DNA from: Paenibacillus bovis
Lineage (GTDB): Bacteria > Bacillota > Bacilli > Bacillales > Bacillaceae_C
DNA length: 64,000 nucleotides
Reading direction: 5' to 3'
Assembly (NCBI GenBank): GCA_007679095.1
Contig: VEFU01000015.1
Span: forward strand, 1 to 64,000
Part shown: in pieces, positions 1 through 9,407 of the stretch
Layout of the letters: each line of letters opens with the position of its first letter
Position numbering within the stretch: position 1 is the first letter of the stretch
Notes under the pieces: generated by a model
The model's database searches: none
What the model saw: only the letters and a program-made list of their open reading frames with translations
Told to the model about the DNA's origin: nothing
Position numbers and translations under genes: made by a program

Positions 1-280
1 TAGTGGATTTGGACGGGTTTACCACCTGACTTATCCATTATAAAGGACTTTTTCTTTGCGCAAAACAATAAAATTGAACATTTCGAGTATTTTTAATAAT
101 AAAATTAATTTAATGCAACGCTAGTGATGTAAAATATCTTTTAAACGTAAGTTACACAAGTTTATTAAAATTCCAGATTTTTTAGCTAACCAGCAAGAAA
201 CTCACTTCTACTATCTATTTCATTGAATGTCCACTTATCTTTTTTTACAGATTTCTTTCGTTAGTTGAATTACTGATTGA
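1..280. other. No gene recognised at the left edge
   Basis: This AT-rich stretch holds only short open frames. A 33-codon open frame on the + strand (positions 4-102) has a stop codon directly before it. On the - strand an ATG at 38 opens a frame that runs off the window (MDKSGGKPVQIH visible), but that ATG overlaps a TATAAT-like sequence and lacks a convincing ribosome binding site. It could be the first codons of a gene in the neighbouring sequence. Confidence 0.4.
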
Positions 281-652
281 TCATATTTAATCTTTTTCTC
301 AAAAAAGGGATTATTTGAAGCAGTAATAGCAATTGATTACTCTCTTTATTCCGAGGCTTTTCTAGAAAATAATATTACTGATAAAAAATTTATTAAAGAT
401 ATTCTTGCTACATTGAAGAATCAAAAGATGAGAAAAGAAGCTTTTTCACAGAAGTATTATAATCCTGATCCTAGTAAACCCACATCCATGAGATTAACAA
501 TAATATTTAATGATTCGAAGGAATTTTCCACAATCATTATTACGAATCAAGTAAAGCGAGTTCTTATTAATAATTCCGAGTATAAACTTTATGGGGATGG
601 AATCGACGTAGCGGAGATATGGAATTTAACACAGCAATGGAAAGATTCATAG
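281..652 (+). pseudogene. Remnant of a gene that has lost its 5' end
   Basis: An open frame of about 120 codons runs from a stop codon at 278 to TAA at 652. The protein-like part starts near KKGLFEAVIAIDYSLY and ends QQWKDS. No ATG, GTG or TTG with a ribosome binding site stands at the beginning; the first usable start is a TTG at 413, which would discard the first 40 or so codons. Amino acid composition over the whole frame is ordinary for a soluble protein. I read it as the 3' remnant of a decayed gene. The family is not recognised, and a short functional protein from 413 cannot be excluded. Confidence 0.35.
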
Positions 653-691
653 ATAGAGCCCCACTCCATCAATCAGAGCGGGGCTACACTT

Positions 692-1420
692 TTAGCTATT
701 GGCATTCATATAAACTTCTTCAAATGGTTGGACGACTACGAAGCCATCTCCTTCAAACCTCATTTGGATGGATTCGCCACTTCCACGACCAAAAAATGTT
801 TTTAACGTTATGTCTGTTTGAAACTCAGGTTGGAGACTACCTGACCAAGCAACAGTTGCATTGGGATCTGTAATAACCGGATTTCCAGGGGTTACTTTCA
901 ATGTAAGTGGTTCGTAATGTGTAGTTATTGCTATCATTCCCGTACCTTCACACCTTACATTGAATAATCCACCAGCCATCATTCCCGCAACCCGTCTCAT
1001 TAGTTTTATATCCCAATTAATACTTGGTTCGAAAGCAAGTAAATCATTACCGTTAACAAATATAACATCATTTTGCAGGTGTAATATTGTAATCTTTTTT
1101 CCTGCATCCGCAAGATACAATTTACCTTTTCCTGTTGCTTTCATTAATGAGGTACCTTCGCCAGTCAATGCCTTTTTAAATACTTTTCCGATCCCATGCT
1201 CAAAGATACCTTCTCGTTCAAATTTCATTTTCCCATTATACGCAATCATCGAGCCAGCTTTTGCCCATATTTTATCCGTTAGATTGATTTCCAACATACG
1301 TGGTGTCTCTAGTTCAAACAACCCCTGGCCTTTGTCCACTTGCTCGGTTTGTTTCAAAAACTCCGTAATGGAATACTTCGTCACTGCTTCCACACCCTTT
1401 ATTGTTCTTCCATTTATCAT
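692..1420 (-). CDS. AIM24 family protein
   Basis: The 242-residue protein has the beta-sandwich pattern of the AIM24/TIGR00266 family: an early ETPRMLEINL segment, the conserved AKAGSMIAYNGKMKFER region, glycine-rich stretches and KTFFGRGSGES near the C-terminus. Bacterial members have no settled biochemical function; the fungal namesake is mitochondrial. There is no signal peptide or membrane segment, so it is probably cytosolic. The frame opens with ATG at 1420, but a GTG at 1384 has a better-placed AAAGGG and gives an N-terminus (VTKYSITEF) of the kind seen in relatives, so the protein may really start there. Monocistronic; the next gene is divergent. Confidence 0.8.
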   Translation of the reverse strand: MINGRTIKGVEAVTKYSITEFLKQTEQVDKGQGLFELETPRMLEINLTDKIWAKAGSMIAYNGKMKFEREGIFEHGIGKVFKKALTGEGTSLMKATGKGKLYLADAGKKITILHLQNDVIFVNGNDLLAFEPSINWDIKLMRRVAGMMAGGLFNVRCEGTGMIAITTHYEPLTLKVTPGNPVITDPNATVAWSGSLQPEFQTDITLKTFFGRGSGESIQMRFEGDGFVVVQPFEEVYMNANS

Positions 1421-1536
1421 ACTATAAATTATTTGCAGGACATGTCGATATTTGCCTAATTATTTTTTTAGAAAATCTTCAAAAAAATGGTAGAGTATTA
1501 GTATAGTATTTTTTTGGAAAAAAAGGAGTTGTTAAA

Positions 1537-2484
1537 ATGAAGTATCGTCGTCTCGGAAATACTGGCCTAAAAGTAAGTGAAATAAGTCTAGGAAGTTGGT
1601 TAACATATGCAGGATATGTAGAAGAACAGAAAGCTACTGCCTCCATCGATAAAGCTTATGAACTTGGAATTAACTTCTTCGACACTGCGAATGTGTATAT
1701 GCGCGGAGAAGCAGAAAAAGTAGTTGGAAAAGCTCTTAGTAAGTATGATAGAAGTTCTTATGTTTTAGCTACTAAGGTATTCGGACAAATGGGAGATGGC
1801 CCTAACGATTCTGGTCTTTCTCGGAAACATATAATGGAGCAATGTCATGCAAGCTTAAAAAGACTTGGAACTGACTATGTGGATATCTACTATTGCCACC
1901 GCTTTCATAAGGAAACACCTCTGGATGAAACATTGCGTGCACTAGATGACCTCGTCAGACAAGGAAAAGTCCTTTATATCGGTGTTAGTGAATGGACAGC
2001 CGAGCAAATTTCAGAAGCAGTCCATCTAGCTGATAAGAAATTACTAGACCGCATCGTGGTGAATCAACCAAATTACAGTATGTTACAACGCTACATAGAA
2101 AAGGAAGTTATCCCAGTTAGTGAAAAGCATGGGATTGGACAGGTTGTATTTTCTCCATTGGCACAAGGTGTGCTTACAGGTAAGTATAAGAAGGGAGAAG
2201 TCGCTCCAGAAGGCAGTCGTGCAGCTCAACAAAATCTTGGAAATCTTCATGGTGTTCTAAATGATAGAAACCTTGATAAGGTGGAAAGCCTAAAAACACT
2301 TGCAGAGAATAAAAACTTAACTCTGTCCCAACTAGCATTAGCTTGGATTCTACGACAACCAAACGTTGCAAGTGCACTTGTCGGAGCAAGCCGTCCTGAA
2401 CAACTCGAGGAAAACGTCAAAGCCTCGGGTGTAAAGCTAAACAACGACACCCTACAACAAATCGAAGAAATACTCTCAAATTGA
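1537..2484 (+). CDS. Aldo/keto reductase, potassium-channel beta-subunit-like
   Basis: This 315-residue protein is a single-domain NADPH-dependent aldo/keto reductase of the Shaker-beta-like subgroup. Visible landmarks are MKYRRLGNTGLKVSEISLG at the N-terminus, DTANVY carrying the catalytic Asp and Tyr, the Lys of VLATKVFG, and the C-terminal cofactor-binding segment ALVGASRPEQLEENVKA. Such enzymes reduce aldehydes or ketones in the cytosol; the substrate cannot be told from sequence. An AAAAAGGAG ribosome binding site precedes the ATG. Three palindromic repeats and a strong terminator follow, so it is a single-gene unit. A second, unrelated-subgroup aldo/keto reductase lies at 14816. Confidence 0.88.
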   Translation: MKYRRLGNTGLKVSEISLGSWLTYAGYVEEQKATASIDKAYELGINFFDTANVYMRGEAEKVVGKALSKYDRSSYVLATKVFGQMGDGPNDSGLSRKHIMEQCHASLKRLGTDYVDIYYCHRFHKETPLDETLRALDDLVRQGKVLYIGVSEWTAEQISEAVHLADKKLLDRIVVNQPNYSMLQRYIEKEVIPVSEKHGIGQVVFSPLAQGVLTGKYKKGEVAPEGSRAAQQNLGNLHGVLNDRNLDKVESLKTLAENKNLTLSQLALAWILRQPNVASALVGASRPEQLEENVKASGVKLNNDTLQQIEEILSN

Positions 2485-2487
2485 TCC

Positions 2488-2577
2488 GGTGCCTGGCACC
2501 AGAACGATTCCGATTGTTTTGAATTGAATGGGTGCCAGGCACTCAAACGATTTTGAATTGTTCGAGTGCCTGGCACC
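2488..2577. repeat. Three copies of the GTGCC(A/T)GGCAC palindrome
   Basis: Copies of the 13-bp core GGTGCCTGGCACC or its variants lie at 2488-2500, 2531-2543 and 2565-2577, immediately after the aldo/keto reductase stop codon and before its terminator. The spacers share GATT and TTTGAATTG words. The same core recurs at 11.9, 15.7, 17.8 and 20.0 kb. Confidence 0.9.
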
Positions 2578-2586
2578 CAACAAACC

Positions 2587-2630
2587 AAAAAACCTCCCTG
2601 CAAGTTGGTGCTTGCAGGGAGGTTTTTTTA
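2587..2630. terminator. Bidirectional Rho-independent terminator
   Basis: A perfect stem of ACCTCCCTGCAAG against CTTGCAGGGAGGT with a six-base loop is flanked by A-runs on one side and T-runs on the other. It ends both the + strand reductase unit and the - strand RND exporter, whose stop codon lies at 2628 inside it. Confidence 0.93.
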
Positions 2631-5600
2631 GTTTTCTATTACTTCTTTTCGGTTTTTCTTGAACATTTTTGAAAGGATTTCGTATACGATTGGTACGATA
2701 ATTAGTGTTAGTAATGTAGAGCTTGCTAGACCACCGATAACTGTAATGGCAAGACCCTTAGAAATCATACCACCGCCGCCATTTCCTAATGCAAGTGGAA
2801 CTAGAGCTCCAATTGTTGCAATTGCTGTCATTAAGATTGGACGTAGACGTGTAGCTCCAGCTTCCAATACAGCTTCACGCATTGTTAAGCCCTCGCGCTC
2901 CATACGTACAATACGGTCTACGAGTACGATTGCGTTTGTAACGATAATACCAATTAACATCAATAGTCCCATCATTACTTGTACGGAGATTGTTTCCCCA
3001 GCAATCAATAAGCCTACAAATGAACCAATTACTGCAAATGGCAAGGAGAATAGGATGGAGAATGGTGCAACTCCTTCACCAAATGTAACTACAAGAATGA
3101 AGTATACAATTGCTACTGCAGCAATCATCGCAACACCAAGCTGTGTAAACGTTTCTTGCATGTCTGCAGCTACCCCAGCAACACCAACTGTCACACCTTT
3201 AGGTAAATCTAATTCATCAATCGCTTTATCTACTTCAGATGTTGCTTTTGATATATCGCTACCAAGGATTGTTCCTGAAACTGTTGCATAATACTCACCT
3301 TTACTACGAGCAAGTGTGTTTAAAGTTGTTCCCTTCTCAACTGTGACTAATTCAGAAAGTGGCATTGTCGTACCAAGTGCTGTCGGTATTTGTGTTGCCA
3401 AAATATCATCAATAGACTTAGGTTGAGCAGCTTGTTCTTGCTGTACAATAACTTCTAGCGCATTTCCATCTTTTTCAATTGTTGTTAATACTTCTTTTGA
3501 CTCCATTGGATTTAACATCATTACAAGTTGACCAGCTGTTAATCCATATTGAAGCAATTGATCTTGTTCTACTTTGAATGTGTATTCAACGTAAGCATCT
3601 TCAGCACTAGAAGAAACATCCTCTAATCCTTTATTTTCTTTCATCACATCTTCAACCATTGTTACAGCTTCATTTAGTTTATTTAAATCTTCACTGTAGA
3701 ATGTATAGCTTAGTTCGTTTGAAGACATTCCCATCGAGCTAAAGTCTTGACTCTTCCACTCGCCAGATTGACCAATGTTGAATACATACTCTTCAATTTC
3801 ATCTCGGACTTCAGGGAAATTTTCCATTTCTGGATCAAAGATGACGTACATAAGTGCACCACCAGATCCTCCACCCATCATCGCTGTCATCATATCTGCA
3901 TTGTCACTATCAGTAATCGAAAGTTGAAGGATATCAATGTCCTCTCTCTTCAACAATTCTTCTTCAACAGCAGTAACATTTGCTAGCGTATCTTCCATTA
4001 GTTCTCCAGTAGCAGGTGTGTACGTTAAGTACATAACTTTTTCTTCTTCACTACCTAAGAAACTAAAACCGATCAATGGCGTTAATGCCAAGCTTCCTAC
4101 TAGCATTACAACTGCTATAGTAGAAGTGATAATTTTATGGTTTAAGGTCCATTTCAGAACACCTTTGTACCATGTAGCAAGTTTCCCAACCTCTTTATGT
4201 TGGCTTTCTTCCTTTTTACCATATAATTTCTTTTTAAATAATGTGTGCGATAAAGCCGGCACAACTGTAATCGCAACTAATAATGATGCACCTAACGCAA
4301 ATGTCATTGTTAATGCGAACGGAACGAACAATTCTCCTACCATTCCACCTACGAAAATTAGTGGAGCAAATACCGCTACCGTTACTAATGTAGAAGATAA
4401 AATAGGTCTAAACATTTCAATCGTTGCTTCACGAATTAGTGCGCGACCATTTAATTTCTCTTCTTTTAAATGCAGCCGTCGATAAATATTTTCAACAACG
4501 ACGATCGAGTCATCAATTACCCGTCCAATAGCTACGGTGACAGCACCAAGCGTCATCATATTTAATGTAATATCCAACCAGTTCAATAACAAGAATGCCA
4601 TAAAGACAGATACTGGGATGGATACAATCGAGATAATCGTGGATTTAAAATCACGTAGGAACAAAAGGATGATTAATATAGCAATCAGACCACCAAATAG
4701 CGCCTTTTCCACCATTGTTCCAATAGATTCTTCGATAGGCTCACCTTGGTCGAGCGAAACATCGATAACAAGCCCGTCAATATTTTTCTCTTCTTCTTCA
4801 ATTAATTCTTTTACGCTGTTCACAACATCTACTGTGTTAGCTTGTTGTCCTTTAACTATTTGAATCGCAATTGCATCACTACCATTTGTCCGAGATACGG
4901 ATTGTACCTTACCTACTACTTCTACTGTAGCAATTTCACTTAGTGGCACAAACGGCGATGGATTTGTTTCAGTAGGTGTGACAGGGATGAGCATTCCTTT
5001 TAATTCATCTTCTGTCAAGAACTTGCCGTCAATCGCAACAGCTTGTTCGCCTTCTTCAAATTCGTAAAGACCTAAAGAAACAGCTAGGTCACTCGCTTGA
5101 ATCATTTGTTTCACAGTATCTTCTGTGATATCAAGCTCGGCCATTTTCGCTTCATTATACGTTAATTCAATTTCTTCAATATGCTGACCTGTAATCGTTG
5201 CAGATGCAACACCATCAATCTTTTGAAGCTTTGGTAAAATGACATCCTCTACTGTTGAAGTTAATTCAACAATATCTTCTGTCTCACTACTTACGCTAAG
5301 TGCAACAACTGGCATCATGTTCATGCTAATTGCTGTGATCATTGGTTCTTGTGCGCCCTCAGGTAGCGTCACATTATCTAAGGCAGATTGTAGCTCTCGC
5401 TTTGCCTCATCCATATTAATTCCGTATTCATATTCAACTTGGATACTAGACATATTAGAATATGAATTAGAATAGACTGCTTTTACATGTTCAAGATTCT
5501 CTGCCGCTTTCTCTAACGGCATGGAGACATCCTCCATTACTTGCTCAGGAGTTGCTCCTGGATATACACCCATTACCATTAAATACGGTATCGAAATATC

Positions 5601-5753
5601 TGGAATCGTTTCTGTTTTCATTTGTGTACCAGAATATATACCAGATGCCGTAATAATAATCGTAAGTAACCAAACTGCTAATTTATTCTTCAGTACAAAG
5701 TTAACTAAACCTTTCACTATTACACCTACCCCTAATTGACTTAATAAACTCAT
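2628..5753 (-). CDS. swrC: RND-family efflux transporter, SwrC-like
   Basis: The 1041-residue inner-membrane protein is a full-length RND (AcrB/HAE-1 type) proton-driven exporter. It has an N-terminal membrane helix, two large periplasm-side loops, and membrane helices 2-6 and 8-12. The GRVIDDSIVVVENIYR segment in helix 4 carries the paired Asp residues of the proton relay. Overall likeness is to Bacillus SwrC (YerP), which exports surfactin and other amphiphiles; the substrate here is inferred. The ATG at 5753 has a poor ribosome binding site, and a GTG at 5717 with AGGGGTAGGTG upstream may be the real start. It diverges from a TetR regulator with a shared 18-bp palindrome. No adaptor or outer-membrane partner lies nearby, as expected in Gram-positives. 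Confidence 0.9.
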   Translation of the reverse strand: MSLLSQLGVGVIVKGLVNFVLKNKLAVWLLTIIITASGIYSGTQMKTETIPDISIPYLMVMGVYPGATPEQVMEDVSMPLEKAAENLEHVKAVYSNSYSNMSSIQVEYEYGINMDEAKRELQSALDNVTLPEGAQEPMITAISMNMMPVVALSVSSETEDIVELTSTVEDVILPKLQKIDGVASATITGQHIEEIELTYNEAKMAELDITEDTVKQMIQASDLAVSLGLYEFEEGEQAVAIDGKFLTEDELKGMLIPVTPTETNPSPFVPLSEIATVEVVGKVQSVSRTNGSDAIAIQIVKGQQANTVDVVNSVKELIEEEEKNIDGLVIDVSLDQGEPIEESIGTMVEKALFGGLIAILIILLFLRDFKSTIISIVSIPVSVFMAFLLLNWLDITLNMMTLGAVTVAIGRVIDDSIVVVENIYRRLHLKEEKLNGRALIREATIEMFRPILSSTLVTVAVFAPLIFVGGMVGELFVPFALTMTFALGASLLVAITVVPALSHTLFKKKLYGKKEESQHKEVGKLATWYKGVLKWTLNHKIITSTIAVVMLVGSLALTPLIGFSFLGSEEEKVMYLTYTPATGELMEDTLANVTAVEEELLKREDIDILQLSITDSDNADMMTAMMGGGSGGALMYVIFDPEMENFPEVRDEIEEYVFNIGQSGEWKSQDFSSMGMSSNELSYTFYSEDLNKLNEAVTMVEDVMKENKGLEDVSSSAEDAYVEYTFKVEQDQLLQYGLTAGQLVMMLNPMESKEVLTTIEKDGNALEVIVQQEQAAQPKSIDDILATQIPTALGTTMPLSELVTVEKGTTLNTLARSKGEYYATVSGTILGSDISKATSEVDKAIDELDLPKGVTVGVAGVAADMQETFTQLGVAMIAAVAIVYFILVVTFGEGVAPFSILFSLPFAVIGSFVGLLIAGETISVQVMMGLLMLIGIIVTNAIVLVDRIVRMEREGLTMREAVLEAGATRLRPILMTAIATIGALVPLALGNGGGGMISKGLAITVIGGLASSTLLTLIIVPIVYEILSKMFKKNRKEVIEN

Positions 5754-5764
5754 TATCCTATACT

Positions 5765-5782
5765 AATGACTAATTAGTCATT
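5765..5782. promoter_or_regulatory. Palindromic operator between swrC and its TetR regulator
   Basis: AATGACTAATTAGTCATT is a perfect 18-bp palindrome centred between the two divergent genes, 12 bp from the swrC ATG and 30 bp from the regulator start. Size, symmetry and position fit a TetR-dimer site repressing both genes; this is an inference from position. Confidence 0.75.
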
Positions 5783-5812
5783 TGTCAATGATTAGAATTG
5801 GGAGCGAAAAAT

Positions 5813-6646
5813 ATGGTAAAGAAACAATTAATTATGGAGAAAGCATTAGAACTGTTTGCCAAGCAAGGATTTGAAGCAACATCTGTACAACAAATCACAG
5901 AACATTGCGGCATATCTAAAGGAGCCTTTTATCTTTCTTTTAAGTCTAAGGATGAATTGATTATGGCATTAATTAATCAGTTTATGATGCAGTTCACATC
6001 CGATATTGACTACGTGGTCAAAAACTCAAACACAGACGAACTTTTATATGATTTTTATTATACTTCATATAGCTTTTTCCTACAGCACTCTGATTTTGCA
6101 AAAGTTTTTATTAAAGAACAAATCCAATCTTTTAACGAAGAGTTTATTGAAAAAATACGTTATTTCGATAGATTATTCGATGAAATCATTCAATCCATGA
6201 TAGAACGTCTATATGGAGAAGAAACCCAAGAAATTAAATACGACTTAGGCTATTGTATAAAAAAATTTATGGGGATGTATTCTGAGTTATTTTTCTACTA
6301 TAATGTTCAGATGGATATCCCATTGCTTGTCCAATCTTTAGTAGAGAAAACAAATTTAATAGCAAAGCATATGACAATCCCTTTTATTTCAAATGAATTT
6401 TATCAAGCATATAAAAAACAAGTAAATGAAGTAGAGTTTACGAAAAAAGATATACTGGAAATGATAGATCAAAAACTGGAAGAAATGGATATGTCTATTG
6501 AAAAAGAATCCCTAATCCTCTTAAAACAAGAAGTATCAAATCCGACACTAGCTTCCGTATTAGTAAATGGATTACTAGAAAATATAAGAAATCACCCACA
6601 TTGTAAATGGATAACATATTTACTTCGTAGTTATTTTAAACTGTAA
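5813..6646 (+). CDS. TetR/AcrR family transcriptional regulator of the RND exporter
   Basis: This protein of about 277 residues has a typical TetR helix-turn-helix at the N-terminus (ALELFAKQGFEATSVQQITEHCGISKGAFYLSF), followed by a long all-helical ligand and dimer domain; it is longer than the usual 200 residues. The open frame reaches back to a TTG at 5798, but the ATG at 5813 has GGGAG eight bases upstream and gives MVKKQLIMEKALELF, so I place the start there. It is divergent from swrC with an 18-bp palindrome between, and so probably represses swrC and itself until an amphiphilic compound binds. A terminator follows the stop codon. Confidence 0.9.
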   Translation: MVKKQLIMEKALELFAKQGFEATSVQQITEHCGISKGAFYLSFKSKDELIMALINQFMMQFTSDIDYVVKNSNTDELLYDFYYTSYSFFLQHSDFAKVFIKEQIQSFNEEFIEKIRYFDRLFDEIIQSMIERLYGEETQEIKYDLGYCIKKFMGMYSELFFYYNVQMDIPLLVQSLVEKTNLIAKHMTIPFISNEFYQAYKKQVNEVEFTKKDILEMIDQKLEEMDMSIEKESLILLKQEVSNPTLASVLVNGLLENIRNHPHCKWITYLLRSYFKL

Positions 6647-6647
6647 A

Positions 6648-6690
6648 AATAAGGCACTGAAACGATACTTATCGTTTTGGTGCCTATTAT
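6648..6690 (+). terminator. Terminator of the TetR gene
   Basis: GGCAC(TG)AAACGATA pairs with TATCGTTT(TG)GTGCC over a two-base loop, followed by TATTATTT. Strong stem, modest T-run. Confidence 0.75.
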
Positions 6691-6866
6691 TTATTAAACC
6701 AACAAATGTACTTCCTAATTATCTTTCCTCTACACTAGGAAAAATATTATCGAAACAAGCTGATTAGCCGAGTGAAAAATCAGAAAAAAATGACAAATTG
6801 TCTTTTAAAGCTATTTCTACCTTTGTATAATGTAATTAGGTAATAAATTCCATAGGGGGTTATCTT

Positions 6867-7409
6867 TTGAAAAAGAGTACACTCATTAGTTTTGGTGTAG
6901 TTTTACTTTGTATATTGACAGTTATTTGGTTATATCCACATTCAATGTTTGGGGAGAATAAGACATTTGCTTATAATGCTGATGATGTAATAGTTGAGGA
7001 GTTTATGGAAGACTTACATAACTTTAAAGAAATTAATAATATCGGAAGTACACGTGACTTAGCATCCCACCGCTTACAATATGTTCTACCAGTATATGAA
7101 CAAGAATGGTTAACGAGTAAGGATGCTGTGAAGATAAAAGCTTCTGATCTGGAAGAAATGTTGAAAGAGGTAAAGAGCGCTAGAAATACGATGCTGGAAC
7201 TAGCGTTTGAAGAAAATTATTCCAAGTATGCTAAGGACTTCTTAAAAATGAATATCAAAAGCTGGTTAACCATTGAAGAGATGATTGTGGAACTGGCGAA
7301 CTCTCACCATTCAAAACGAGAGAAAGAAAACCTATACCACAATTTACACGTAGAATTTATTAATAATTTTCGCATATCGCTACAATCTTTCTATGAAGAG
7401 GCGCAATAA
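6867..7409 (+). CDS. Hypothetical exported or membrane-anchored protein
   Basis: The 180-residue protein starts with a charged KK and one hydrophobic helix (residues 5-23), which is either a signal peptide or a single membrane anchor. The remainder is acidic and mostly helical by pattern, with no cysteines outside the N-terminal helix and no motif I recognise. A GGGGG ribosome binding site precedes the start, and a TATAAT-like box lies about 35 bases upstream. It stands alone and converges with the next gene on a shared terminator. Function unknown. Confidence 0.7.
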   Translation: MKKSTLISFGVVLLCILTVIWLYPHSMFGENKTFAYNADDVIVEEFMEDLHNFKEINNIGSTRDLASHRLQYVLPVYEQEWLTSKDAVKIKASDLEEMLKEVKSARNTMLELAFEENYSKYAKDFLKMNIKSWLTIEEMIVELANSHHSKREKENLYHNLHVEFINNFRISLQSFYEEAQ

Positions 7410-7416
7410 ATATAAA

Positions 7417-7447
7417 AATAGGGGATGGCTTATTGCCCTCCCCTATT
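7417..7447. terminator. Bidirectional terminator between convergent genes
   Basis: AATAGGGGA and TCCCCTATT form a 9-bp stem. The 3' arm overlaps the last codons of the - strand gene ending at 7443. Confidence 0.75.
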
Positions 7448-9407
7448 CTCCTTTCAACGCTTGATCATTTAGGAAAAACCGGATCTCGTGATTTTGTTCT
7501 ACATTGTTATAAGAGTAATTTTTCCGCTGCCTAGCAAATGGTGTGTAATCAAATTCAAAATACTCCTCTACACCCCCTGTTGTAGTCTTTTTCCGCTTAT
7601 AAACATTCATAAACAGTTCTCTTTTTTGCTCCTCTTTTAAACGTCCATAAGGAAAATTAGAATCATATACATAGAGCCTAATTAAGTCAGGATCAAATTT
7701 ATCATATTCCATTTTATAAACGTTCACTGCATGGCCACCAGACTCTTTGTGCAACGAGGCATATACTATATTCCCATTCGCAAGAGCTTCTTCTACTTCG
7801 TCTAAGATGGATATGTTGGCTGAATCATATGGTTTCGTTTTATAATTAATAAACTCGTTTGCATATATCCACTGTGTTTCTAACATTTTCACAAGGGTAC
7901 TATCTGGCTCAGATATCGAACTCGGGTCAATGATAATATCATCTACGAATTTCTTTACTCCAATATGCTTTATTTCCTCGTCCGTGAAACGATACGAATA
8001 TAAATTACGATTTTCTAAAAATGGATACTTATCGATCTGCGGCTCTAGATCATAAGATAAAGATTTGTAGCCTGCTCCTAATAAGTATTCACGTAACCAT
8101 GATTTTAACGTCTCTGGTTTATAAGATAACTGTTTCTCAATCTCCTCCTCGTTAAAAATACGCTCAATTACACGAACAATCCCTGCACATATCCCACCAT
8201 CACCAAGTGGTGTCAACATATTTCCAAATCGAAATGCATGTTGATTCGAAAGAAATCCAGTATCAATTACTTTTGCAGAATACACCTCTTCTTGATTAAA
8301 CTCCTCATCAAATAACCATGGCATCGCATACTTTTTCACATATTCCGGAGTTCCCATTACAGTTCCATAATCAAGAAGTACATCCTTCAACGTTCCATCT
8401 ACGTTATCAAGCGGCTTAAAGATTTTATCTAATAATGCAAAAACTCCATCAAGAAACTTTGCTGAAATCGGACCAATTTTCCCAATCGATAATTCTGTAA
8501 TTCCATATTCTTCATGTTCATATTTGTCCTCTACAAACTGATCACTATCACGCCATGATCGCTTGAAAATAAATACTTTATGATCATATCCGGAAACGAT
8601 ACGGCTAAAGTGGAAGCCGGAAACCCGAAAGTAATAGTATTTTTCTATCCGTTTATACGTATCAGGATCCAGTATGTAAACTGGAAAAGAATCATTAATT
8701 GTTGCATATATTGTGTTTCCCTTAATATGTTGTTTCTTAATCTCCACAAAATCTTCATTATTAAAATCAAAATAATAAGCTTTCAACCGCTCTTTGTTTT
8801 TCACATCTTCCGGTAAGGATAGTTGTACCTCACCTTTAAAATTTAAAAATTGAACAGGTTGGCGAACTGGCTCATAAATCGCGTTAAGTTCAGCGTGATC
8901 ATATGGTTCAATAAAAGTATGGTATTTTACATTCAAATCATTTGTATGTATGGCCACTGCTAATTCTTCATTCTCTATTGTAAAATTCTCAATATCTTTC
9001 TTCTTTATTGGTTTTGTTGGATCTAGACCTTCCTTAATTTTGGCCAAATCACTAATTCCATCATCAGCAGTTGAAAATTTCTTAGGATCTGTTTTGTACG
9101 TATGAATGGCATCCCAATCTGAAATCCCATTACCTGATGTATCCATTTTATATGGATTTAAACCGGCTTCTACTTTTTCCTTGATCGTCATTTTGTCCTT
9201 GCCGATTTTTTCATCTCCATGTAGTTCAACCATCATATCTGTTGAAATTGTAGGGTCCTCGGGCAATGACTTTAAGTATTTTCCTAGTTTATAATCATCA
9301 TATAATCGATTACCCCAATTCCACGCAATTATAATTGTTGCGCAAATCGCCAAAAAGGTTACAACAAATAAAAGGAATTTGCCGAGCTTGCGTAGAAAAC
9401 TCTTCAT
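7443..9407 (-). CDS. Membrane-anchored protein with calcium-binding repeats and a possible papain-like domain
   Basis: This 654-residue protein has a short basic N-terminus and one membrane helix (about residues 8-30), placing the rest outside the cell. Residues 85-130 contain two acidic motifs of the thrombospondin type-3/dockerin kind (DTSGNGISDWD, STADDGISDLAKI), which bind calcium in other families. The C-terminal third contains Cys407 in GGICAGIV, His559 in GGHAVNVYK and Asp582 in VYDSN. That order and spacing is what a papain or C39-like cysteine peptidase fold would show. I do not recognise the whole family, and the enzyme reading is inference. Single gene. Confidence 0.7.
   Translation of the reverse strand: MKSFLRKLGKFLLFVVTFLAICATIIIAWNWGNRLYDDYKLGKYLKSLPEDPTISTDMMVELHGDEKIGKDKMTIKEKVEAGLNPYKMDTSGNGISDWDAIHTYKTDPKKFSTADDGISDLAKIKEGLDPTKPIKKKDIENFTIENEELAVAIHTNDLNVKYHTFIEPYDHAELNAIYEPVRQPVQFLNFKGEVQLSLPEDVKNKERLKAYYFDFNNEDFVEIKKQHIKGNTIYATINDSFPVYILDPDTYKRIEKYYYFRVSGFHFSRIVSGYDHKVFIFKRSWRDSDQFVEDKYEHEEYGITELSIGKIGPISAKFLDGVFALLDKIFKPLDNVDGTLKDVLLDYGTVMGTPEYVKKYAMPWLFDEEFNQEEVYSAKVIDTGFLSNQHAFRFGNMLTPLGDGGICAGIVRVIERIFNEEEIEKQLSYKPETLKSWLREYLLGAGYKSLSYDLEPQIDKYPFLENRNLYSYRFTDEEIKHIGVKKFVDDIIIDPSSISEPDSTLVKMLETQWIYANEFINYKTKPYDSANISILDEVEEALANGNIVYASLHKESGGHAVNVYKMEYDKFDPDLIRLYVYDSNFPYGRLKEEQKRELFMNVYKRKKTTTGGVEEYFEFDYTPFARQRKNYSYNNVEQNHEIRFFLNDQALKGE

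Noticed and set aside
960-1427. 155-codon open frame on the + strand
   Set aside because: It lies wholly opposite the AIM24 gene, has no ribosome binding site, and its sequence is the shadow of the real gene.
2659-3291. 210-codon open frame opposite swrC
   Set aside because: Antisense to conserved RND helices, with composition rich in Ile, Thr and Ser typical of a shadow frame.
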